This document shows positions 5,392 through 10,610 of a stretch of 11,415 bases of DNA, one piece after another; positions within the stretch are counted from its first letter, which is position 1; each line of letters begins with the position of its first letter. A program made the translations under genes and the position numbers. The stretch lies in NCBI GenBank assembly GCA_017533165.1, contig JAFXIM010000096.1, forward strand, positions 1 through 11,415, written 5' to 3'. The stretch is from Eggerthellaceae bacterium. GTDB lineage: Bacteria > Actinomycetota > Coriobacteriia > Coriobacteriales > Eggerthellaceae. The notes below the pieces were generated by a model. That model did no database searches. It saw nothing but the letters and a program-made list of their open reading frames with translations, and was not told the DNA's origin.

Positions 5392-5711
5392 AGATCTATG
5401 TCATAGGTCCCGTGACGGGCATTCCGAATGACAACAAAGAGGCGTTTGTTCAAGCTTGCCACGACTTGGTCGAGGCAGGTTATCTCGCGGCTATTCCGCA
5501 CTATTTCATACCAAGCGACGCCGAGTGGCACGAGGCCATGAAGGTCAGCATTGCCCAAATGATGCAGGCTGATGGAGTGGCGATGCTCGATGGTTGGCAT
5601 GACTCCAAGGGCGCCTGTCTCGAGTACGACATAGCGCGACGGGTCGGCATGCCGGCGTACTGCGTTGACCACTGGATAAGCAGCGCCGCGCATTACCTGA
5701 AGGGGATGTAA
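5388..5711 (+). CDS. DUF4406 / nucleoside deoxyribosyltransferase-like protein
   Basis: A 107-residue protein with the DUF4406 signature (PF14359): KIYVIGPVTGIPNDNKEAF at 2-20, a helix with LVEAGYLAAIPHYF, WHEAMKVSI at 47-55, DGVAMLDGWHDSKGACLEYDIARRVGMP at 62-89, and a short C-terminal helix. The fold is that of nucleoside 2-deoxyribosyltransferases. GPVTG (7-11) would be a phosphate/nucleotide-binding loop, and Glu79 matches the catalytic glutamate of that superfamily. Substrate and reaction are unproven; nucleotide salvage, base exchange or nucleotide sensing are all possible. GTG 5388 overlaps the previous stop and has GGAAGGAG 8 bases upstream. A longer reading from 5277 would lie inside the previous gene in another frame and is not favoured. 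Confidence 0.82.
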   Translation: MKIYVIGPVTGIPNDNKEAFVQACHDLVEAGYLAAIPHYFIPSDAEWHEAMKVSIAQMMQADGVAMLDGWHDSKGACLEYDIARRVGMPAYCVDHWISSAAHYLKGM

Positions 5712-5849
5712 ATGAAGCGCGGGGGAATGTACAACAGGGACATGCAGGCGATGCCCGGATGCGTCACCTTCCTAGCCGTCTGGTTCGTCGTTTCGTCGTT
5801 CCTGGCGGCCGCGACGATTCTCGTAGGGCTGGCGAAGCTACTTACGTAG
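5712..5849 (+). CDS. Small single-helix membrane protein (45 aa)
   Basis: A 45-residue protein starting MKRGGMYNRDMQAM, then one hydrophobic segment (about 17-41, VTFLAVWFVVSSFLAAATIL) ending in AKLLT. The positive N-terminus suggests it stays inside the cell, giving a single-pass inner-membrane protein. ATG 5712 follows the DUF4406 stop directly and has AAGGGG 6 bases upstream. It lacks the charge pattern of a classical holin and sits before, not after, the structural genes, so it may be a membrane-anchored accessory protein. Function unknown. Confidence 0.6.
   Translation: MKRGGMYNRDMQAMPGCVTFLAVWFVVSSFLAAATILVGLAKLLT
5718..5727 (+). repeat. CGCGGGGGAA motif, copy 3
   Basis: Third copy, within the first codons of the small membrane protein gene. 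Confidence 0.5.
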
Positions 5850-5979
5850 CGATTACATGACTACTTTCGCAAGGCAGCGATCCTGCCGCATATCAAGGCC
5901 CAGGGGCGCGTCTGGGAAACAACGCGCGTCAACGGCTGTAAAATATACATGCTGAATAACTTAAAAGGAGCGATGCCCT
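5850..5979 (+). promoter_or_regulatory. Promoter-like gap before the ArpU-like gene
   Basis: A 130-base non-coding gap. Its left part has small dyads: GGCAG/CTGCC at 5873-5877 and 5883-5887, CCCAG/CTGGG at 5899-5903 and 5912-5916, and GCGCGT/ACGCGC at 5906-5911 and 5922-5927. An AT-rich stretch follows (about 5937-5966) with a -10-like TAAAAT at 5939-5944 and a TATACA just after; no good -35 is seen. This would suit an activated promoter with an operator at 5906-5927. Confidence 0.4.
5965..5970 (+). promoter_or_regulatory. Ribosome binding site for the TTG start at 5980
   Basis: AAGGAG lies 9 bases before TTG 5980. An ATG at 5973 is nearer but is in another frame that gives only a short arginine-rich shadow peptide, so TTG is preferred. 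Confidence 0.55.
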
Positions 5980-6498
5980 TTGACGGCAACGACGGAATTC
6001 ACCGTAGACGCAACCATAGCAAGGAGAGAAAGAGCCAGGAGGTACCTCAAGCAGTACGGACCCGTGCAGTGCTGGCTCATGAAGCTCGAGCAGAAGTACG
6101 ACAACCTCGACAGCCAACGGTTCCGGTGGAACCAGCGTTACGACTCATGCGGGGGCGGATCTTCTGAGAAGCGAGACCTAGCCGACATCGTGGCAGGCTT
6201 CGATATGCTCCTGCAGGACGCAACGCGTCGCATGGAAAGGCTGCGCGGCTTCCAAGAGGAGATCGAGGCGACGGTTGCCTACGTCCAGGTGGTGAACCCC
6301 AGCGCCGCCTCCGCCCTCAGGGAGAAGTACTTCGTGATAGGCCAATCGCCCGACTGGAAGGACATAGCGCCCGAGCTGCGCTACGCGGAATCCACCGTGA
6401 AGCTGCATCATGTGCAGGGGCTCGATTTGGTAGCCGATATTCTGGAGGAGCGCAACTATGACAAGGAACTCTATCCGTTTTTAACCGCGAAACCGTGA
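5980..6498 (+). CDS. ArpU/DUF1492-like phage transcription regulator
   Basis: A 172-residue protein resembling the ArpU/RinA/DUF1492 group of phage regulators that activate late genes. Residues 12-45 form a helix (RRERARRYLKQYGPV...LEQKYDNLDS). Residues 65-103 form a long helical segment ending EEIEATVAYVQVV. Residues 110-155 look like a sigma-region-4-type helix-turn-helix (LREKYFVIGQSPDWKDIAPEL, then YAESTVKLHHVQGLDLVADIL). In related phages this gene sits just before the HNH/terminase genes, as here. The start is TTG 5980 with AAGGAG upstream. It stands apart from its neighbours, with a promoter-like gap before it and a terminator after it, so it is probably its own transcription unit. Likely targets are promoters just downstream. 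Family assignment rests on pattern and position. Confidence 0.7.
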   Translation: MTATTEFTVDATIARRERARRYLKQYGPVQCWLMKLEQKYDNLDSQRFRWNQRYDSCGGGSSEKRDLADIVAGFDMLLQDATRRMERLRGFQEEIEATVAYVQVVNPSAASALREKYFVIGQSPDWKDIAPELRYAESTVKLHHVQGLDLVADILEERNYDKELYPFLTAKP

Positions 6499-6504
6499 TA
6501 TATT
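6496..6504 (+). promoter_or_regulatory. Possible extended -10 promoter
   Basis: TGATATATT gives a TGn plus TATATT extended -10 that overlaps the stop of the regulator gene (TGA 6496-6498). There is no clear -35, only a T-rich stretch at 6478-6482, as expected if an activator is needed. Transcription would start near 6511, just before a hairpin. Confidence 0.35.
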
Positions 6505-6510
6505 GGGTTT

Positions 6511-6534
6511 GGCGAAGTCTGAAATGGCTTCGTC
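6511..6534 (+). other. Leader hairpin
   Basis: GGCGAAG (6511-6517) pairs with CTTCGTC (6528-6534) through a 10-base loop, with one G-U pair. It lies between the possible promoter and the terminator and would be at or near the 5' end of the leader RNA. Confidence 0.45.
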
Positions 6535-6552
6535 GCACATATCGAACAAGGT

Positions 6553-6577
6553 GCCGTCCGCTTGGGCGGCTTTTTTA
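6553..6577 (+). terminator. Intrinsic terminator after the regulator gene
   Basis: GCCGTCC (6553-6559) pairs with GGGCGGC (6564-6570) around a short loop, with one T-G pair, followed by TTTTTTATT. It is the clearest rho-independent terminator in the window and separates the regulator from the packaging genes. Confidence 0.8.
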
Positions 6578-6598
6578 TTGCCCGGAAGGAGGCGGCTG

Positions 6599-6796
6599 AT
6601 GCCGTACTGCCTATCGTGCGGCAGGCTGCGCAAGTTCAATGGCGCTTTCTGCGCGCAGTGCCTGGCCGACGAGGCCAAGCGAACCGAGCCTGACAGGAAG
6701 ATCGGGCAAGCCAGGAAAGACAGAGAACGTGAGAGAGCCGCCGCGAGGGCGGCTTCTTTTATGCCCGGGAGTGATTCCGATAAGAGTTCCAACTGA
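6599..6796 (+). CDS. Small zinc-ribbon protein with charged tail (65 aa)
   Basis: A 65-residue protein with an N-terminal Cys4 ribbon, Cys4/Cys7 (CLSCGRL) and Cys19/Cys22 (CAQC), then a Lys/Arg/Glu-rich helix (about 24-54) and a Ser/Asp tail. It resembles tiny phage zinc-finger proteins found before the HNH gene. GGAAGGAGG lies 6 bases before ATG 6599. An upstream in-frame ATG at 6503 would read through the terminator and is rejected. The 3' part of the gene contains a second terminator-like hairpin (6737-6760), and the last 26 bases overlap the probable start of the HNH gene. The tail may therefore be unconstrained sequence. Confidence 0.65.
   Translation: MPYCLSCGRLRKFNGAFCAQCLADEAKRTEPDRKIGQARKDRERERAAARAASFMPGSDSDKSSN
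6737..6760 (+). terminator. Second terminator-like hairpin, inside a coding frame
   Basis: GCCGCC (6737-6742) and GGCGGC (6748-6753) form a perfect 6-bp stem with a GCGAG loop, followed by TTCTTTT. It closely resembles the terminator at 6553-6577 and the bases after both are alike (GCCCGG). It lies inside the zinc-ribbon gene, just before the HNH gene. Confidence 0.6.
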
Positions 6797-7139
6797 CGTA
6801 CCGCTTCGCGAGTGGATCATCTCGCTGATCCGCGAGGGCAAGCTGTACAAGTTCTACAAGACGATCGAATGGCTGATGCTCCGCAACGAGGTGATGACGA
6901 ATCACCACTGGGAGTGCGAACGCTGCGCCGAGCGCGGCAGGTACACCAGAGCCGACACCGTGCATCACGAGTTCGAGGTGAAGAAGTTCCCTCACATGGC
7001 GCTCACCAGATGGGTGGACGAACCCGACGGAAGGCGCGAGGTTCTTCATCCTCTTTGCAACGACTGCCACAACGAAGTCCACGGCAGAAAGCTGAAGGGC
7101 AACGCGCCAAAGCAGCAGCTGAACCAAGAGCGATGGTGA
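6771..7139 (+). CDS. HNH endonuclease of the packaging module
   Basis: An HNH nuclease of about 122 residues (PF01844 type). From GTG 6771 the order is a helical N-terminus (PTDVPLREWIISLIREGKLYKFYKTIEWL), Cys49/Cys52 (CERC), the catalytic His65-His66 pair in TVHHEFEV, and Cys96/Cys99 with His100, Asn101 and His104 in LCNDCHNEVHG. In HK97-like phages the HNH protein next to the terminase genes is part of the DNA-packaging machine and supports cos cutting; the position here, just before the small terminase, fits that role. The start is uncertain. GTG 6771 gives a natural N-terminus but lacks a spaced ribosome site; ATA 6780 has GGGAGTGAT 5 bases upstream but is a rare start. The next ATG (6876) would delete the conserved N-terminal helix. 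Confidence 0.85.
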   Translation: MIPIRVPTDVPLREWIISLIREGKLYKFYKTIEWLMLRNEVMTNHHWECERCAERGRYTRADTVHHEFEVKKFPHMALTRWVDEPDGRREVLHPLCNDCHNEVHGRKLKGNAPKQQLNQERW

Positions 7140-7275
7140 ATCGACAACGTAAACCCAGCAGGACACCCCCCTGCCCCCATTGGGGTGTTTTCGCTGGGGG
7201 TAAAGCAACGCGGGGGAACACCCAGCAGTTCAAATTTTTTTCCTTTTTTGGAGAACCAGAAGGCGAGGTGAGAAC
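7140..7275. other. Structured non-coding gap, candidate cos region
   Basis: A 136-base gap between the HNH and small terminase genes. It holds ACACCCC (7163-7169) against GGGGTGT (7182-7188), CCCAGC (7154-7159) against GCTGGG (7193-7198), and a second set downstream, GGGTGTT (7183-7189) against AACACCC (7217-7223) and GCTGGG against CCCAGC (7221-7226). The central strand can therefore pair either way. The motif CCCAGCAG occurs directly at 7154-7161 and 7221-7228. A T-rich block (7233-7250) and GCGAGGTGAG for the next gene follow. Its position and dyads suit a cos site, which is inference. Confidence 0.45.
7209..7218 (+). repeat. CGCGGGGGAA motif, copy 4
   Basis: Fourth copy and the only one in non-coding DNA, inside the candidate cos region. 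Confidence 0.5.
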
Positions 7276-7755
7276 ATGGCAGGGCGAAAGAGGCAGGCCG
7301 TAGCGGTCATCGAGGTAGCCGGCAAGAGCCACATGACCAAGGCTCAGAAGGCGGCGCGCGCCGAGAGCGAGATCAACGTACCCGAGGGAGAGTTCATCCC
7401 TCCCGATACCCTTTCGGAGGTTCAGGCCGAGGAGTTCTGCGAGATCGTCGCGTGGATGCAGATGGTCAACAAGCAGAACAAGGAGCACGGCGCCATCTAC
7501 TGCGACCGAGACTCCGAGGGCATCGCCCAGTACATCATCTGCAAGGATCTCGCCCACGAATACCAGACTCACCTCGTGGCGGCTGGGCGCGACAACGACA
7601 TAGATGCGGAAAAGCATTACGCGCAGCTTCACCTGAAGTACTGCGAAATGGAGCGCAAGTACGCCTCCGACATCGGATACGACTACATATCCCGAATGAA
7701 GCGTGCTGGCCCGCTCCCTGATTCAAGCGGCGGCGATGACTATGGCGGCTTCTAA
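7276..7755 (+). CDS. terS: Phage terminase small subunit (P27-like)
   Basis: A 159-residue protein that should recognise the phage packaging site and hand DNA to the large terminase. The N-terminus MAGRKRQAVAVIEVAGKSHMTKAQKAAR matches the opening of P27-family small subunits (short basic strand, then a K-AQKAARAE helix). Residues 50-150 are mostly helical and contain the QAEEFCEIVAWMQMVNK and YIICKDLAHEYQTHL helices typical of the oligomerisation core. The tail is Gly/Asp-rich. GCGAGGTGAG precedes ATG 7276. The gene overlaps the large subunit by about 20 bases, so the two are probably coupled. The position between HNH and large terminase supports the call; the sequence match is moderate. Confidence 0.8.
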   Translation: MAGRKRQAVAVIEVAGKSHMTKAQKAARAESEINVPEGEFIPPDTLSEVQAEEFCEIVAWMQMVNKQNKEHGAIYCDRDSEGIAQYIICKDLAHEYQTHLVAAGRDNDIDAEKHYAQLHLKYCEMERKYASDIGYDYISRMKRAGPLPDSSGGDDYGGF

Positions 7756-9409
7756 GGCTAGGAAACGCAAGCGCATCACATGCAAGCACATCGCCGACTA
7801 CATCCGAATCGTCGAGAAGGAGGCCGTTCCCGTATGCAACGACCAGAAGATGCTGGTCGCCTACGTGAAGAAGGTCTTCGCCGAGGAGGATCTGATCATC
7901 GACACCGAGCGGGATGAACGCTACTCGTCATACGAGCAGTACTTCCCGTTCGACCTGTTCCCGTGGGAGTGGTTCTGCTTCACGCTCTGCTTCTGCGTTT
8001 TCAAGCCAGACAGACGCCCAAGATGGCCCGAGCTGCTGATCGTGGTCGGCCGAGGCGCCGGCAAGAACGGCTTCGACGCGTTCATGGCGTTCTGCGCCAT
8101 CACCAGCACGAACGGCATCCCCGAGTACGACGTGGACATCTGCGCGAACACCGAGGATCAGGCCATGACGTCGTTCAGCGACGTTTACAACGTGCTCGAG
8201 CAGCCGAAGCACCAGAAGCGGTTCCGCAAGGGCTTCAAGTGGACTAAGACCTACATCCAGGGCAAGGCCACGCTCGGCAAGATCCGGTACCGAACCGACA
8301 ACCCGAAATCGAAGGACGGCCTCCGCTCCGGCATGGTCATATTCGACGAGGTCCACGCCTACGAGAACTGGGAGAACATCAACGTCTTCACCACGGGCCT
8401 CGGCAAGAAGCCGCACCCGAGGATCATCTACACCACCACCCAGGGCGACGTGAGGGACGGCGTGCTCGACCACTTCATGGAGCGCGCCGAGAAGATCTTG
8501 AGCGGCAAGGAGCCCGATAACGGCCTCCTGCCGTTCATCTGCCGACTCGACTCCAAGGACGAGGTTCACGACGAGTCGATGTGGGTCAAGGCGAACCCGA
8601 GCCTGCCGTACCGTCCCGACCTGCTCGACCAAATGCGCCGCGAGTACGTTAACTACAAGGACAACCCCGCGAAGAACGCGGCGTTCATGACCAAGCGCAT
8701 GAACATTCCCGAGACATGCAAGGAGCACGTCGTGGCGAAGTGGGATGACATCCTGCGCACCAACAAGGAGGTTCCCGACCTCGTCGGCGAGCCTTGCGTA
8801 TGCGGCGTCGACTACGCATCCACCACCGACTTCATATCGGTTTGCCTGCTGTTCCGCAAGGAGGGCAGGTACTACGCCATCAACCACTCGTGGTTCTGCG
8901 CCAACTCGAATGACAGGGCGCGCATCAAGTTCCCGATCGAGGAGTCCGAGAGGACGGGACATCTCACGATCGTCGACGACGTCGAGGTTCACCCGCACAT
9001 CGTGGCCGACTGGATCTACGAGCAGTCGCATCTTTACGACATCCGCAAGATCGGCATCGACAAGTACCGGCACACGCTCCTGAAACGAGAGTTCGAGCAG
9101 TGCGGGTTCACGGCAGACAAGGAGGGCATGGTGAAGACCACCAGGCCGTCAGACATCATACTCGCGCAGCCGAAGATAAACAGCGCGTTCGTGAACGGAA
9201 ACATCGCATGGGGCGATGACAGGCTCATGAGGTGGTTCACGAACAACACCAAGCTGATACCAGCCGACAACGGCAACTTCAAATACGACAAGATAGAGCC
9301 TTTTTCAAGGAAGACAGACGGATTCATGGCGTTCGTCGCGGCGTTCTGCGTCGAGGACGAGATCCCCGAAACGTCCGCCCCGGTGTTCATGGAGCCGTTG
9401 ATCTTCTAG
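7736..9409 (+). CDS. terL: Phage terminase large subunit
   Basis: A 557-residue packaging motor: an ATPase that pumps DNA into the prohead plus a nuclease that cuts concatemers. The ATPase half has a Walker A-like VVGRGAGKN (about 104-111), Walker B MVIFDEVHAY with Asp204/Glu205, and coupling motif YTTTQGD (about 232-238). The nuclease half has the RNase H-like acidic residues Asp359 (CGVDYAST), Asp442 (IGIDKYRH) and Asp528 (TDGFMAF). Length is normal for the HK97-like group (Terminase_1). ATG 7736 is chosen over ATG 7742 (two codons later) and GTG 7703. No strong ribosome site precedes any of them, so translation is likely coupled to the small subunit, whose stop lies 20 bases inside. Confidence 0.95.
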   Translation: MTMAASKARKRKRITCKHIADYIRIVEKEAVPVCNDQKMLVAYVKKVFAEEDLIIDTERDERYSSYEQYFPFDLFPWEWFCFTLCFCVFKPDRRPRWPELLIVVGRGAGKNGFDAFMAFCAITSTNGIPEYDVDICANTEDQAMTSFSDVYNVLEQPKHQKRFRKGFKWTKTYIQGKATLGKIRYRTDNPKSKDGLRSGMVIFDEVHAYENWENINVFTTGLGKKPHPRIIYTTTQGDVRDGVLDHFMERAEKILSGKEPDNGLLPFICRLDSKDEVHDESMWVKANPSLPYRPDLLDQMRREYVNYKDNPAKNAAFMTKRMNIPETCKEHVVAKWDDILRTNKEVPDLVGEPCVCGVDYASTTDFISVCLLFRKEGRYYAINHSWFCANSNDRARIKFPIEESERTGHLTIVDDVEVHPHIVADWIYEQSHLYDIRKIGIDKYRHTLLKREFEQCGFTADKEGMVKTTRPSDIILAQPKINSAFVNGNIAWGDDRLMRWFTNNTKLIPADNGNFKYDKIEPFSRKTDGFMAFVAAFCVEDEIPETSAPVFMEPLIF

Positions 9410-9432
9410 GAAACACGCTTGAGCAAAGCGAG

Positions 9433-9440
9433 AAAGGAGG
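9433..9440 (+). promoter_or_regulatory. Ribosome binding site that fixes the portal TTG start
   Basis: AAAGGAGG lies 6 bases before TTG 9447, an ideal placement. No in-frame ATG occurs until codon 50, so TTG is the likely start. Confidence 0.75.
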
Positions 9441-9446
9441 GCGAGA

Positions 9447-10610
9447 TTGGCTAACTGGCTAACAAGGCACTTCAACTTCCTATCGAACCCAGTCAAAGAA
9501 GCCGAAATCGAGGCGGCGTTCGATTCCGCAGCGCAGCGCGTCGCGTTCAAGGAACTCGCGCTGTTCATCGCATCCAGCTACATATCCAACTCGATGTCGA
9601 AATGCGAGTTCAAGGTCTACGAGGACGGCAAGGAAGTCCAGAACGAACTCTACTACCTGCTGAACGTATCTCCGAACCCGAACCAAAGCGGATCGCAGAT
9701 GGTCAACTACGCGGTTGACAGACTCTGCTACAGGGGCGAGTCGCTGATGATCCCGCACAAGGGAAAGCAGCTGTACGTCGCCGACAGCTTCAGCCCCGAC
9801 AAGCACCCGATGAAAGAGCACACCTTCGACGGCGTGGTCGTGGATGACCAGATGCTCAGCAGGAAGTACAGGGCATCGGAGGTCTACTACTTCCGGTTGA
9901 ACAACCACAACGTCAAGAAGATCATCGACAGCCTCTACCAAGACTACGGGGCGCTTATCGGATCCGCCATCGACGGTTTCCGAGCAACCCGCGGGCGCAA
10001 GTACAAGCTCGTGCTCGACAACGTGAAGGTCGGCGACAAGCAGTTCGCCGAGGATTACGAGAAGGTCATCAAGAAGCAGCTCGAATCGTTCATGAGCAGC
10101 CCCAACGCGATCTACCCACAGTACAGGGGATACGACCTTCAGGAGATGAAGCACGAGACCGCCGGCGACAGCGGGGACATCATCGCCATGCGCAAGGAGA
10201 TATTCGACACCGTGGCTCAGGCGTTCAAGATCCCGAACTCCATGATGTACGGGAACATGACCAACGCCAACGACGTGATCAACCAGTTCCTCACGTTCGC
10301 GGTCGATCCCATCGCGGTGATGTTCTCCGACGAGCTAACGCGCAAGTCGTTCACCTACGCGGAATGGAAGAGCGGGTCGAAGGTCGTGGTGGATACCAAG
10401 CGCATCAACCACGTGGACATCTTCAACGTGGCAACCGGCATCGAGAAGCTGGTCGGCAGCGGCGCGCTCTGCATCGACGATGTCCTGGTCGCTCTCGGAT
10501 ACCCGCCGCTCAAAACAGAATTCTCCACGGCCCACTTCGTGACGAAGAACTTCAGCCGTGCAGAAGATGCATTGAACCAGCTAACCGATGGAGGAGGTGA
10601 ACAGAAATGA
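9447..10610 (+). CDS. HK97-type portal protein
   Basis: A 387-residue portal (PF04860 group) that forms the 12-subunit ring through which DNA enters and leaves the head. Visible family traits are an N-terminal helical clip region (residues 15-55), YLLNVSPNPNQSGSQMVNYAVDRLCYRGESLM (74-106), SEVYYFRL and a helical stem with DYGALIGSAI, then FKIPNSMMYGNMTNANDVINQFLTFAVDPIAV (about 267-298). The C-terminal part (INHVDIFN...GALCIDDVLVALGYPPL) is typical of portals. Length matches the family. It follows terL by 37 bases. The stop overlaps the protease start (ATGA) with GGAGGTGA in front, a tightly coupled head-gene pair. Confidence 0.93.
   Translation: MANWLTRHFNFLSNPVKEAEIEAAFDSAAQRVAFKELALFIASSYISNSMSKCEFKVYEDGKEVQNELYYLLNVSPNPNQSGSQMVNYAVDRLCYRGESLMIPHKGKQLYVADSFSPDKHPMKEHTFDGVVVDDQMLSRKYRASEVYYFRLNNHNVKKIIDSLYQDYGALIGSAIDGFRATRGRKYKLVLDNVKVGDKQFAEDYEKVIKKQLESFMSSPNAIYPQYRGYDLQEMKHETAGDSGDIIAMRKEIFDTVAQAFKIPNSMMYGNMTNANDVINQFLTFAVDPIAVMFSDELTRKSFTYAEWKSGSKVVVDTKRINHVDIFNVATGIEKLVGSGALCIDDVLVALGYPPLKTEFSTAHFVTKNFSRAEDALNQLTDGGGEQK

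Noticed and set aside
5712..5849. Small membrane protein as the holin
   Set aside because: It has one membrane helix, no charged C-terminal tail and no lysin nearby, and sits before the structural genes rather than in a lysis cassette.
5973..6167. ATG 5973 as the start of a small gene
   Set aside because: Out of frame with the regulator, arginine-rich, and the nearby ribosome site also serves TTG 5980, which yields a recognisable helix-turn-helix protein.
7703..7735. GTG 7703 as the start of the large terminase
   Set aside because: It adds 11 residues with no ribosome site and deeper overlap with terS; ATG 7736 or 7742 is more natural.
7928..9073. Long open frame on the - strand opposite the large terminase (381 codons)
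   Set aside because: It mirrors terL codon bias, is rich in Val/Leu/Ala/His as antisense frames of GC-rich genes are, and has no recognisable motif; terL motifs are clear on the + strand.
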